A stretch of 64,000 nt of DNA from positions 3,923,501 to 3,987,500 of the forward strand of contig NC_065414.1 of assembly GCF_024362695.1 (NCBI RefSeq), in the 5' to 3' direction. Source of the DNA: Pectinophora gossypiella. Taxonomy: Eukaryota; Arthropoda; Insecta; Lepidoptera; Gelechiidae. This document shows, piece by piece, positions 51,232 to 62,668 of the stretch (position 1 is its first letter; every line of letters starts with the position of its first letter). A model generated the notes under the pieces. It had not been told where the DNA came from, made no database searches, and worked only from the letters and a program-made list of their open reading frames with translations. A program made the translations under genes and the position numbers.

Positions 51232-51540
51232 TCGTTAGGCTCACGATCTGCAGGTCCGGGTTCGATTCCCGATGGGGATATTGTCAAAATCACTTTGTGA
51301 GACTGTCCTTTGTTTGGTAAAGACTTTTCAGGCTTGAATCACCTGACTGTCCGAAAAAGTAAGATAATTCCGTGCTTCGGAGGGCACGTTAAGGCGTTGG
51401 TCCCGGCTATTAGCCATAAAAACACGTCCACCAACCCGTATTGAAGCAGCGTGGTGGAGTACGCTTTATACCCTCTCCGGTTGATTGGGCGGAGGCCTGT
51501 GCCCAGCAGTGGGACGTATATAGGCTGTTTATGTGATTCA
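51232..51540 (+). mobile_element. SINE-C, near full length
   Basis: Head end CAGGTCCGGGTTCGATTCCC, GAGACTGTCCTTTGTTTGGT, core GTGCTTCGGAGGGCACGTTA, ATTAGCCATAAAAACACG, 3' CCTGTGCCCAGCAGTGGGAC and TATAGGCTGTTTATGTG. Confidence 0.85.
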
Positions 51541-51714
51541 ATTATCAAGCAACAATTATTTTTATAAAAGGTTCTGCCATTACATTGTATTTTTGAATAA
51601 TTATTATGAAAGTACCCAAGTAATGAGAAAATACATTATTATTATGTTAAATCTCGGCAGCGCTATTTATATTATTATTGGTGAACAATATTGTTGAAAG
51701 TCCCTCATTATGGA

Positions 51715-51850
51715 ATTCAAATTCAATTCAAAAATATCTTTATTTAATTGGTAAAATAGTTACACTTTAATAAAAGACCAAAAAAAAAATAGTTACACTT
51801 TGAATCGTAATTTTCTAAATGACGAACGTCTTATCCGCTTAAAAGAACTG
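51715..51850 (-). repeat. LINE-X 3' UTR
   Basis: AATTCAAAAATATCTTTATT, GTTACACTTTGAATCGTA and GACGAACGTCTTATCCGC, the reverse of the LINE-X end seen at 6180-6230. Confidence 0.6.
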
Positions 51851-52234
51851 CATTTGATTCAAATTCAAACTTATAGCAAAAAATATAATTTTGTTTATTT
51901 ATTTATTTATAAAAAATATAGTATAAATAAATAAATAAACAAAGAAACGACATTAAAAAAGACGTGGTCAAAAAGTTCTTTCCGAAACGAGCCGTTCGAT
52001 TCGATAGATTTCATCACAATAAGGGCTTTCCAGGCTAACTTCACCAAAAACAATAAAAAAATAAAAATCAGAAAAACAGATTTCCAAACAGATTTGTACA
52101 AGTGTGTAGTGGTGCTCTTAGAATGAACAGAAGACTAATTAATATGTACAAATTAATTGTTGAACTCTGATCCCCAAACTAAGCTTAAATGCCTGTATCT
52201 TGGAGATCAAAATCAAGATACAGATGGCGTTGTA

Positions 52235-52680
52235 CATTTTTTTTTTTGACGTGACTTATTGTAGATTTGCCGCAGATGGCATTAATTACTTGGCCGGACA
52301 AATGGGCGGCGTTGTACAGCTTTAACGTGATAATTACATATTTTCTCATTATTCGGGTACATAATTATTCCAAAATACATTGTAATAACAGAAGCGTATA
52401 TAAAAAATATTTTGCTTGATTTTTGGATCACATTATGTTTAGAATTATGTTGCAACCTAAATTACTTCTTTTTATTTTGATCACAATTTGAACTTTACTT
52501 TACTTCTTTTTATTTTGATTTTTGATGGGTGGAAGATGTAATTGGGCCTAAGTGTAATAAAAAGGGTCATCAGTTATACCCAAAATAATAATATTCTCAT
52601 TGGTGCAAATCCCCTACGGGGGTTCGAGCCCGTGCTCCGTGTTTGAGAAGCAACCCAGTGAACCAAACGACTACAGTGAC
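52235..52680. repeat. Repeat G, then a SINE-E head (minus)
   Basis: 52240-52312: TTTTGACGTGACTTATTGTA, GCCGCAGATGGCATTAATTA, TGGCCGGACAAATGGG. 52590-52680: ATTGGTGCAAATCCCCTACG and GGGGGTTCGAGCCCGTGCTC, the reversed SINE-E head. Confidence 0.55.
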
Positions 52681-53097
52681 TTACGTAATTGGATAAATCA
52701 CGAACAATAAATTGTTTAAATTCTTAGTAATTACACAGTAAAGTCAAGAATTCAATAACAAGCCCTTCTTGAAATAATTTCCTGATAAATTCAAAGGTTA
52801 TTAAGTAGATCATATCGATCTGTGTTTGGCCTTTGAGCTGTAAGTCGGAAAATTTCGCTGAGTTTAATCTATCAATGGTAATGTTACATTTTGTTGCGAT
52901 GATTGGTAGCATTCTATTGCTTATTACTTATTTTATTTATATCGCAGCTATAAATGACAACGTACTGTACTCTCCTGTAACTATACCTACATACATATAA
53001 AGAAGGCAAAAGGAAAACCAATGCCCTATTTGTCCCTAAAAATTAGCTTGGAGAATATTACACCGACAAGAGCGTGGCTCTGAAATTAGTGATGATG

Positions 53098-53258
53098 ACT
53101 CGATGTTTTCCTTCACCGCTGAGCACGCGATAATTGTTTATTATCTAAACATGAATTCGAAAACAAATTCGACAATCATTGCTTTAGGCCTGTGCTGGGT
53201 TCGACCCTGCGATCTCAAAGTGAGAGGCAAGCGTTCTACCAACTGGGCTACCACGGCT
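53098..53258 (-). mobile_element. SINE-D, 5' (head) half
   Basis: Minus strand: GAGCCGTGGTAGCCCAGTTG, GTAGAACGCTTGCCTCTCAC, a B box GGTCGAACCC, and the body to TCAGCGGTGAAGGAAAACAT. Confidence 0.75.
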
Positions 53259-53483
53259 CGTATCTAAACTGGAACATCATCCAAAATGATTGTCGAAATC
53301 TAAAACGTGGTAGGTACTTTTCTGTGCACACTTAATACCTATGATAAAAATTAAAAAATGACAACTTTTTAAATAATTTTATATGCATAAAAATGTTTAT
53401 TTTTTAAATACTTATACTGAAATATACATAAAAGCTTGCTAAATGTAAACAAATGTAATTGGACTCATTCACTGAATACCCGC

Positions 53484-53691
53484 TGTCGCACACAGATGTT
53501 CTTGTGCTCTGCCTGGTGTAGAAGATGTTAAAGAATACAGCGACTTTAGAGTTGACCACGTAGTTTTATTAGATAAAATTAAGCACACACAATTTGCGTT
53601 ATTACACACTTGATCGTAGAAGAAGAAGAAGGTATTGCCATTTTTTGAATTAAAAAGTAAAAAATAATAATTTTGTTGGATGTTGCCAACA
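53484..53691 (-). repeat. 3' LTR of miniature BEL/Pao element
   Basis: 208 bp, reads TGTTGGCAACATCC to GTGTGCGACA on the minus strand. It appears identical to the copy at 54173-54380. Confidence 0.9.
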
Positions 53692-54172
53692 TGCTGCGGC
53701 CTAACAAGACAAAGTATAAAATTATTGTTAAGTCTTATATTATTACAATTATATATTTTTTATACTTATTATAATTTACAATAGACACTTATTACTACTA
53801 TGTCCTTATGTTATAGCTTATACTGAAACTCTATGGTAACGGTAATACACATATGCCCGAAAGCGAGCGAGTGAACGTCTTTCCATTCGGAGTGCGGACT
53901 TGTAAGGCCCGCACCTTTCCATCGCCGCCTGGAAAGACCTTCACTACTCTGGCCATAGGCCAATATAAGGAAGGTGAGCTTGGCTCCCTCATTATCACCA
54001 AAGTGCCTACAGCTATGTTCGGTTGGGCATCGCGCCACTTGGGCCTGCATTGCAAGGTATTTAAGTAATACGTATGCCATACCTTCCAAAATCGCTGCTT
54101 CATATTTTCGACTGTTTGCCAAAAATTGAGTCTATTTGATGGAATATCTGTGATATCCGGCTCGAAGGACCA
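53692..54172 (-). mobile_element. BEL/Pao interior, only the integrase C-terminus left
   Basis: Next to the 5' LTR is the primer site TGGTCCTTCGAGCCGGAT. Almost at once the frame reads DIPSNRLNFWQTVENMKQRF, PNIAVGTLVIMREPSSPSLY, WPMARVVKVFPGGDGKVRAL and RVRTPNGKTF-like sequence, the domain that ends BEL/Pao pol. Gag, protease, RT, RNase H and the integrase core are deleted, so the whole element is only 897 bp. Confidence 0.9.
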
Positions 54173-54380
54173 TGTCGCACACAGATGTTCTTGTGCTCTG
54201 CCTGGTGTAGAAGATGTTAAAGAATACAGCGACTTTAGAGTTGACCACGTAGTTTTATTAGATAAAATTAAGCACACACAATTTGCGTTATTACACACTT
54301 GATCGTAGAAGAAGAAGAAGGTATTGCCATTTTTTGAATTAAAAAGTAAAAAATAATAATTTTGTTGGATGTTGCCAACA
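54173..54380 (-). repeat. 5' LTR of miniature BEL/Pao element
   Basis: Same 208 bp as 53484-53691. The expected 5-bp target duplication is not seen: CCCGC lies left of the pair and TGTTT right. Confidence 0.9.
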
Positions 54381-54727
54381 TGTTTAGCGCAACGAAATAA
54401 AGTATTCTGCGAAAGTAAAATCAATTTGGAGACTTTTTATATCAAATAAAAGAACGAAAAGATCTACTTATACGGAGTAAAATAAACAAAACAAATATTT
54501 GTTAACGAATTATTATGTTAATTTAAAAGTAGGTAAAGAATCTTACAGAGGAATAGTAATAGTCGCGTCGGCTAGATAAGTGGCACATCCAGTGAGTGCC
54601 ATAGAGGCAGCCAATCAGCTCGCGACACCAAACACTTCAAGACCTCGATACCGACCCCGCCGGCGTGGTTTCAGACATGATGGTCCATATTACATTAATT
54701 AATTACACACTTATTGTGTTTAATAAG

Positions 54728-54820
54728 TAATTGTGTCAGGATCGAAGCAAATGGAATTCTATAGTCTCTGCTTACCCCGGTGGGAAATAGGCGTGAGTTT
54801 ATGTATGTATGTATTACACA
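54728..54820 (+). repeat. LINE 3' stub
   Basis: TTGTGTCAGGATCGAAGCAA, TGGAATTCTATAGTCTCTGC, CCCGGTGGGAAATAGGCGTG and a (TATG)n-like tail. Confidence 0.65.
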
Positions 54821-54824
54821 CTTA

Positions 54825-55465
54825 AAATAAACAAATAAAATTAAATTAAAATTAAAATACAATAAAATTAAAATTAAAAAATGACTAGTAGTTTTTGTTT
54901 GTCAGTAAATGCATCATACAACAAAAATAAAAACAAAAAAAAAAATAAAATTAAAAAATGACCGTAACAAAATTTTGTCTGCTTTTTAGGTATTTGATGA
55001 CTTTAATGTGGTTTGTTTTGATTTTAAAAGAAAAGTACAAAACAGGATTCACTTAATTTGTGCGTTACTCTGAAAAAGAAAACGAGATTTTCTCCAATAA
55101 TTGAAGAGGTACCTGTAATGCAAAGGGAAAAGAGAGATTTTAAATAAGCTCTCTCATTTCTACCGCAAATTACTTATATACAAAATGTATTGTATTTTTA
55201 TACGTATACATTTTCATGTCTGTTAACTAGGATAAGCAGAGTTACAAATTGTCAGACGATAATTTGCAACCTCTCATATCGTCTAAAGGTAGAAAGCATG
55301 GAATAGAAGAAAGAGGATGATGCAAAGCTTCTAATGCGCATTTTGTATGAGAACCACTGTCGCCGTTTTCTTTTACTATGCAAACAGATAACTACGACAG
55401 CTCTACTGCTCCTCAAATTCCATAGCCACTTTATCGGCAATGTATTATGTGATAGACTGCAATTT
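54825..55465. other. AT-rich stretch, nothing recognised
   Basis: (AAATTAA)-like simple sequence at 54825-54960; no element identified. Confidence 0.4.
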
Positions 55466-55469
55466 TAAT

Positions 55470-55867
55470 CATAATCATATATCATTTATTGCGTTCCACA
55501 TGGTAGGAGGTTGGTAATATAAGGTGAGTAACACATATGGATCCGGATTGGGCACAGCAATTTAAAGGAGAGTTACAGCATATTTTTAGGCTTAAACATA
55601 ATAAATGAGAACAAGTATACATAATTTAGACATAAAAATAAAAGAAAACTACTAATCATTAAAAATCTCCTGCAGAGTATAAAAACTTTTGTCAATTACG
55701 TACTGTTTTAAACTTCTTTTGAATTTATTTAAATCGGTGATGTCTTGCAATGCTTTTGGAATCTTATTATATATTTTAACAGACATAGCGAATGGACCTG
55801 GAAGAATAATTTGCAATTTAGTGAAAGGTTGGGCTAGTCTGGTGTGAGGACGTAGGTTTTGGGGGTA
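55470..55867 (-). pseudogene. LINE ORF2 C-terminus and 3' UTR
   Basis: Minus-strand frame 55652-55867 reads YPQNLRPHTRLAQPFTKLQI, MSVKIYNKIPKALQDI and NKFKRSLKQYVIDKSFYTLQ, ending EIFND-stop. The YNKIP block marks the end of a Jockey/CR1-type ORF2. The 3' UTR continues down to 55470. Confidence 0.8.
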
Positions 55868-55869
55868 GA

Positions 55870-56610
55870 GTAAAGCGGGAATAAATGTAGATTATTTTTG
55901 ACAAATATACTGACTTGATAAATATATAAAGATATTAGAGTTTTTTAAAATAGGGTCTGCAACTTGTCATTGAATAAATGGTTACTATTATTCGAAGGCA
56001 TTTTTTTTGTAAAATAAATAAGTTAGCTATGTTTGTGCTGTGCGGGCTTTTATCATTGCTGTTCGAGGGATCTTCTTATGATGGTCGATATTTGTTTTTG
56101 TTCTTACCCTGCATGTTGTAAAGTGCACAAGACGATATTTTAATACAATCGCTGAACTCCATGCGTCGTAAATTTGACGGACGATTGGAGTGCAAAGTTT
56201 AAGTATGAACTATTACTCATACTTATATGGCACGCGTTTCGCGCTCACTACGCCCTTCCAACCACTTTCTTTTATTCTGTGGTAGATGACGGACTGAGTT
56301 AGCTTATCTATCATAATAATACTAGACTTCAATACAATAATAAACAATCGATTGCAAACGAGTTAAACCAACAATTATTTAGTTTAATGTTTTCAGCATT
56401 GGGGTTTATTTTTATTAATTTGATTAATAAGTTTTTACTCGTTACAAATGGAATCAAGTGGTTTGATATTTAACAAACTGAGTGACATTTATTAAATTTC
56501 GTATTTCTAAACGACAATAAATTTAGGCAAAGTTATTATAAAAGTTGGACGCTGAGATATATTTGTAAAGAATAAGGTGGCCCTCACACGACACCGTGCA
56601 CCGAGCGGAT
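55870..56610. other. AT-rich stretch, nothing recognised
   Basis: No supported feature. Confidence 0.4.
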
Positions 56611-56616
56611 TATATT

Positions 56617-56905
56617 CTATCTATTTACTCACCTCTATCCACCCACTGCTGGGTATAGGACTCCTCTCCTTCACGCCATCCTTTCCGGTCCTATGAAAGT
56701 CTCATCCATTGCTTTCCGGCATACCTCACAATGTCATACCACCGTGTCATGACCACAGGGCTGGTGGTCTGCCTTGATATCGCATACCATCCCTTGGCCA
56801 CCATTCAGTAACAGCCTTAGTCCATCCGTTGTCTCCACTTAAGCCTAGCGATTCGTATACCCACATCTTCGACTTTAGTGCGTTGCCGAATTTCGACGCT
56901 AGTAT
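56617..56905 (-). pseudogene. RTE-like LINE C-terminus, degraded
   Basis: With shifts the minus strand reads IRQRTKVEDVGIRIARLKWR, RTTSPVVMTRWYDIVRYAGK, QWMRLS and SYTQQWVD. The R-RT-V-D-R---LKW and RW-DI-R-AG-W order is the RTE ORF2 end. Confidence 0.7.
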
Positions 56906-56909
56906 AATT

Positions 56910-58305
56910 ATTAGTTATTTTTGTGTTTATATAATTATTGGTTATTGACGCATAAAACATCCATACAATTATAAGTAATTAAAACATACTTACACGTAAT
57001 TTGAGTACACAAAGACCAAAATATAAAGTATTAATAAGATTCGGTGATCACGGGGACAAGGCTTGCCGCGCGCTACACCACCGCTATATTATCGTATTGT
57101 ATATTAATACTAAATATATATAATTGTATATATATATATATCGCGCGGATCGCACATTAGCTACGATTATAAAAACCTCACCGCGATCACCGCCTCGGCG
57201 CACAGATGATTTGATGAAATTTAATACTTTATATACATATATTTATATATATATATATAAATATATGCTCGTCAGCGCGGACAGACGGTGTTCGAACTGT
57301 TTACCTGATTACCTTACCGGTTTCAACTGAAAACCAGGGTCGTAGTCTAGGCTATGGCATTATGCTGAGGTGTGTCAATGTGTTAATATGTTAAAATAAT
57401 AAGTATGTCGAATATTTTTTCTTCCTTTCTTTCTTTCATGAAGTTGGATTCAACGGATCACATGTCAATGCGACTTAAAAACCGCTTTACCGCAAACCGC
57501 GTCAGTGCGCGGTTTCGTGTAAAAGTTACCTTACAACAAGCTTCAGGCTCTACAATATTTTAAACGTAATATTCTCAATGTCAGACGACGAACAAATATT
57601 ATTAAATAAACATGAATAATGTATTTAAGCAAAGGTCAAATCACTTGTCTAAATAAAAGGCTTTTTTGTTTTTATTAAACTGCCAGGTATATAACAACAT
57701 TCGGGACATATTTAGATTAGATACCTAGTTGAGAATGGTGAATAAGACACTTGTCTAAGATAATAAATGTTCACCTAAACATATACACATAATATGATAT
57801 GACCCACGCGCTGCAATATATAGAAACAAATTTGTATATCGCCAATCCAATAAAGTATAATTAGTCGCATCGCGGACGATATGCGGGTGTTAAACTTCGC
57901 CTATTGGTTATCGGCACACTGTTCTGAAATTTATAAATGGATCTGATGACGCCTCGATTTTGACGAATGTCTAGTTTTTTTTGTCTAGGTTAGACTAAGA
58001 AATACACTTAATGAGAAAATAAAGAAAAAAAATTAAGTAAGGTTAAAATTTTCACTTATCTTTACGTTATCTTGACAATCCGAGTGATGCTTACCATTAT
58101 TTTCTTTTTTTATTAAATTCTTTGAAATAATTCTTACGAATGTCAAGTCAACTATAATTTATGTCAAGTAGGTAGGCGGACATCTAGTCGCCGCGTCAGA
58201 GGTTAAAAGGTAAATTGAAGTTACATTTTAAGTCATTATTTATTAAGAGTAGTTAATATAATAGCGGATTGATATTTCATAAAGTCACAGTGTCTATTTA
58301 AATGT
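56910..58305. other. Mixed stretch, nothing firmly recognised
   Basis: (TA)n tracts at 57117-57141 and 57238-57262 bound a GC-rich piece (GCGCGGATCGCACATTAG). No element assigned. Confidence 0.35.
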
Positions 58306-58309
58306 TTAT

Positions 58310-58575
58310 TCAATAGACATTTAGAATTTGCCTTTGAATAGTTTTAAAACAGTAACTAAACAGAAACTATGTACAAAGGTGATTATAAGATATGAATAAA
58401 GAACATTTAGGGCCCTGTGCCGAGGATTTTCTTGCAGCTTCTTTTCCTCGGCTATACAGGTTGTGAGAAGTGGCAGTAGTTTTAGGCGGATGAGGCGTTC
58501 GTTATATAAAAAAGACGATTTAAAGTGTAACTATGTTACCTACTGAACAAAGATATTTTTGAATTTGAATTTATT
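58310..58575 (+). repeat. LINE-X tail and 3' UTR
   Basis: TAGAATTTGCCTTTGAATAG (an ORF2 end scrap), GGGCCCTGTGCCGAGGATTT, CGGCTATACAGGTTGTGAGA and AAGATATTTTTGAATTTGAA. Confidence 0.7.
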
Positions 58576-59035
58576 GTAGTAAAACATATTAACTCTCACC
58601 TATTTCCTACCAGTGCAGAGATTAAAGAATTACATTCGATCCTCACAAACCTAAATCCTTGTAGTAAAAATACGCACTCAATATTGTGTCATAAGCCTCA
58701 GTATTATTTAATAAGAAAACAGGTCACAGAGACTGACGTAATTCGATGACAATGAAGGACATTGACAATGTTAACACAAATAACAAAAGAAGCGATTGAC
58801 CGTTACCTAGTATCTGACCTGACCTTTGATATGTTTGACCTTTGACTGTTAACAACCGATATAACAAATACTTGAGTATATAATAATTAAGTATTTTTCT
58901 CTCAAAATATTAGGTCACTGTGACAAAATAACTAAATATGATATAAATAAATCTGAATCTGAATAAATGTTGTCCAAATCGATAAGTTTGTTTGATTTTG
59001 TTCGTATTTTGACAGAACGATATGACTCGATATGA

Positions 59036-59320
59036 TATCGGGGTTCGAATCCCGGTGGGGACATATCACAAAAAATACTTTGTGATCCCTAGTTTGGTTA
59101 GGACGTTACAGGCTGATCACCTGATTGTTCGAAAGTAAGACGATCCGTGCTTCGGAAGGCACGTCAAGCCGTTGTTACCCGGTTACTACTTACTGATGTA
59201 AGTTAGTAGTCGTTACATGAGTCATTTCAGAGGCTTTTGGCGGCTCAATAGTATCTCTGACACCAAGGTTGATGAGGTTGATAATCCGCCTCACAACCCA
59301 CATGATAGAAGAAGATCGTC
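59036..59320 (+). mobile_element. SINE-A, head truncated
   Basis: Starts at the B box GGGTTCGAATCCC, then GTGATCCCTAGTTTGGTTAG, core GCTTCGGAAGGCACGTCAAG, TTTTGGCGGCTCAATAGTAT and tail AGAAGAAG. Confidence 0.85.
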
Positions 59321-59339
59321 AAAACAAAAACAAATGTTA

Positions 59340-59575
59340 TACAGGGTGTTAGTGACGTCGTAACGAAAACTTTGAGGGATGATTGAGACCATGATTCTGA
59401 GATGATATGAAGTAGAATTTTCCGTCGCAAAAGTATGGAACAGAAAATAATAAAAAGAAAAACAAAAATTTTCATGAATTTTCCGACGGAAAATTCCACT
59501 TGATATCAACTCAGAATCATGGTCTGAACCATCTCCCTCAGTATTCGTTACGGTGTCACTAACACCCATACCTAC
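59340..59575. mobile_element. MITE-H1 hairpin copy
   Basis: ACAGGGTGTTAGTGACGTCG, GATTGAGACCATGATTCTGA and TTTTCCGTCGCAAAAG are mirrored by GGAAAATTCCACTTGATATC, TCAGAATCATGGTCTGAA and GGTGTCACTAACACCC. The best-preserved left end. Confidence 0.85.
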
Positions 59576-59597
59576 TTGTATGGGTACAGTATGTACT

Positions 59598-59832
59598 TGT
59601 GCGGGGTGTAAGTGACATCGTAACGAATACTGAGGGGGATGAAACAGCTGATTATTCTGAGTTAATATCAAGTGGAATTTTTCATCGCAAAAGTATAGAT
59701 TTGAAAATAATTTAAAAAAACTAAAAAAAAACATGAATTTTGCGACGGAAAATTTCACTTGATATCAACTCAGAATCATGGTCTGAATCATCCCCCTCAG
59801 TATTCGTTACGATGTCACTTACACCCCGTATA
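59598..59832. mobile_element. MITE-H1 hairpin copy, tandem to the previous one
   Basis: GCGGGGTGTAAGTGACATCG and CGAATACTGAGGGGGATGAA are mirrored by GAATCATCCCCCTCAGTATT and GATGTCACTTACACCCCG. Both ends carry the same change (GTAAGTGAC), so the arms match each other better than they match other copies. Confidence 0.85.
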
Positions 59833-59834
59833 TC

Positions 59835-60050
59835 GATGAATGTTAGCCCTAATTGAAAGTCAATTTATGTTATTAGAGAGGTTACACGTTACTGCCTGGT
59901 AGGTATTTATTTGGAATAATAGATTGTAAGCCTATCAGTAGTTGATATAATAATAGACAACAAACACATTGATTAGGTTATAAGTAGCAATTACAGGATC
60001 ACTGTAATCAGAGACATAACGATTATGTGACATTATTATTATTATATATT
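59835..60050. other. AT-rich flank, nothing recognised
   Basis: Leads to the AATA target duplication of the LTR element at 60055. Confidence 0.5.
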
Positions 60051-60054
60051 AATA

Positions 60055-60680
60055 TGTCGGCGTTAGTTATGAATTAAGAAGAGAAATTGATCAAATCGGA
60101 AAATAAAATGAAGTTACATCACTTCCGTTATGAAGTTGCAACGCTCCGACGAAAGGTGGCGTACGGCCAGAGCTGCGTGAAGTCGGAGAGTCACTACAGA
60201 GTCGTCGTGTCGAGCGGACGTGCACTGCCGTTCTAGTCGGGCAGTCTACCGCGAACCATCGTCTTGAGCGGACGTGTCGAATAATTACGATCGGAACGTG
60301 GAGTGCTATAGTCGCTCACCTATAACTTGTAGGGACGTCAAGAAAGTGTGATCGGAAAAGAGCACCTAGCAAGTACGTTCACATGTCCCGATGATTCGGT
60401 CCGAATGTTGGAACCATGGGTGGTGGAGGGCCCCTTCGCGCTAACGTCCTTATGCGCGCTAGATAACGAGAGACTGTGTAACCGTTACGAATACCGTGAC
60501 GTTGCCGTGAGTGTGTACCTTATGCTGTGACTTTATTTAATCGTGATACAAAAACTATGTGGAAGTAAATAAAATGATTGTGATACTATTGACGGCCATT
60601 ATTGTCTTCTAACGCCCACTCTTCTAACGCCCACCCTCCATTCTGATGATGATGTTGCGACAACCCCCACTGCTACGACA
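60055..60680 (+). repeat. 5' LTR of a non-coding LTR element
   Basis: 626 bp, begins TGTCGGCG and ends GCTACGACA, so the ends form a TGTCG/CGACA inverted pair. AATAAAATGATTGTG is a probable poly(A) signal. Flanked by AATA at 60051-60054. It has a 15-bp internal duplication (TTCTAACGCCCA) absent from the 3' LTR. Confidence 0.85.
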
Positions 60681-61904
60681 TCAGAAGCGGGATTAGTGAA
60701 CTTGGATGAAGACAATGTGATGCGACGTTCACAACAAGACAATGCAAGTTTCGATTATCACAATCAGAAGAAGATTATGATGACTATCACATTCGTGTGA
60801 TCACGTGATGAAGATGTAGTGTCCATTGAAGATGGACCTGAATTTGAAGTGACCTGGACCTTGTTAATGATCGGCATCACTACATGCCGTAAGATATGAT
60901 GGCGTGAACATCACAATATTTCCATACTGTGTGCAGTCGTGTTTGGAAATTATGGTACCTCAACTTGGAAACTGTTATTACGGTGAGTCGTTTTCATACT
61001 GGAACCTTATTGTTATTGACTTTATTGCTGGGTGAATTTCCGTTTCAAATAATGAGAAAATTGCTTTTTTTAAAACCAAATTGCCGAGACATATTGTGTC
61101 AATCCGTGTCAATCATACCGCGTTTTCCAATCTGTTTTCATCATCGTCAAATCTTTGTATTTTGGTCTAAAAATATTTCGAATCAGTTTAGACACGCTTA
61201 ACCTGCGTGGTTAAAGTTGTATTTTCTCACTCCAAGCAAAAAGAAATTAATCATGACATGATAATTAAGTCTCGTTAAATAACGTGTTTTGTAATCTACC
61301 GTCGTTCATCAAATGTTTCAAAATTCAACATTCTTTATTGTAATCTTTTTAAACTGATTGAAAGAAAGTCATGTGAATACGATAATACAGTGAATTCTTT
61401 TGTTTCATGTCATAACTTGGTTCGGCAATTGGTGGATTACAAGCGGGGATGAAAATGGCGCGGGCTGAGCTGTAGCCGTGTAAAGTGACGACATCATGGC
61501 AGCGCGTTGTATACCGTCCGGACTTGCTGCGCTGTTGCTGTTGAAGACCTAAACCATGTCACAAGACCAGTGGTTGATCTTTTATTGGAAATTCTTATAA
61601 GTCATGGTGAGTCGTATCTGTTTTACCTGATTTGAGAGATGGGAAGTTTTAATAAGATACAAATGAATATAGTGCAGAAAGTTCTCTTTGTTAACTTTAG
61701 TTAAATTAGAAATCGTAATGAAGTGAAGTAAACATTGCGAAGTAAAATGATTTGGATTATGATTAAGTGAAATAGACTTGGAAAAAATGCCTCGAAGCGA
61801 ATTGCCTTCCGAGTTAAATGTTACTGATTTAGAGAGTGAATAAGATGTTACACGGCACACATACTTTGGTATTGTTATTTTCTCTTTTGTTGTTGTGCTG
61901 CATT

Positions 61905-62248
61905 TCCAGCGTAGTCGTAATTGCAGTCCCGTTAGAGGCTGTTCAGGGCGCGGTGTGCGACTGGAGGTGTGGTGAGTGTGTAGGTCCATGGGGACCTGGT
62001 TTTAGTGGTATATGATTACCTTGTGGAAATGACCAATGATGGTCTGTTATGAAAGTGGCAAATGGTTGCCAAACTGTGGCTCCAGCGTAGTCGTAACTGC
62101 AGTCCCGTTAGAGGCTGTTCAGGGCGCGGTGTGCGACTGGAGGTGTGGTGATTGTTTAGGTCCATGGGGACCTGGTTTTAGTGGTATATGATTACCTTGT
62201 TGAGTTGACCAATGGTGGTCTGTTATGAAAGTGGCAAATGGTTGCCAA
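61905..62248 (+). repeat. 176-bp tandem duplication
   Basis: TCCAGCGTAGTCGTAATTGC starts unit 1 at 61905 and, with one change, unit 2 at 62081. Both end with GGCAAATGGTTGCCAA. Few differences, so recent. Confidence 0.85.
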
Positions 62249-62437
62249 TGTTGACTTATCACCGAGTATTTATGTGCCCGTGTATGTGTGTGTAGAATGA
62301 ACAGTCTAAGATATTTTTTGTTTTTTTGATCATTGTTGTTGTTGATGTTGATTGAGGCATTCTTTCAAATTGTTTACTCTGTGTGGTGATGCACACGGGA
62401 AATCCACTTGATGGATATGTGTACTGAAGTCTCATGT

Positions 62438-62668
62438 AGAGCTCATGTAGAGTCACAAGTAGAGCTCATGTAGAGTCACAAGTAGAGCTCATGTGGAGTC
62501 ACAAGTAGAGCTCATGTAGAGTCACAAGTAGAGCTCATGTAGAGTCACAAGTAGAGCTCATGTAGAGTCACAAGTAGAGCTCATGTAGAGTCACAAGTAG
62601 AGCTCATGTAGAGTCACAAGTAGAGCTCATGTAGAGTCACAAGTAGAGCTCATGTAGAGTCACAAATA
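62438..62668 (+). repeat. 23-bp minisatellite, about ten units
   Basis: Units AGAGCTCATGTAGAGTCACA plus AGT, nearly identical; one unit has GTGGAG. They contain SacI-type GAGCTC palindromes. The last two units are part of the palindrome arm. Confidence 0.9.

Noticed and set aside
53831..54424. 197-codon minus-strand ORF as one protein
   Set aside because: Its first part reads through the 5' LTR and primer site; only the BEL/Pao integrase end is genuine coding sequence.
59291..59758. 155-codon minus-strand ORF
   Set aside because: Spans two MITE-H1 copies; repetitive protein caused by inverted repeats, no family similarity.
62438..62668. Regular 23-bp repeats resembling a CRISPR array
   Set aside because: Units are directly head-to-tail with no unique spacers, in a eukaryotic retroelement; it is a minisatellite.
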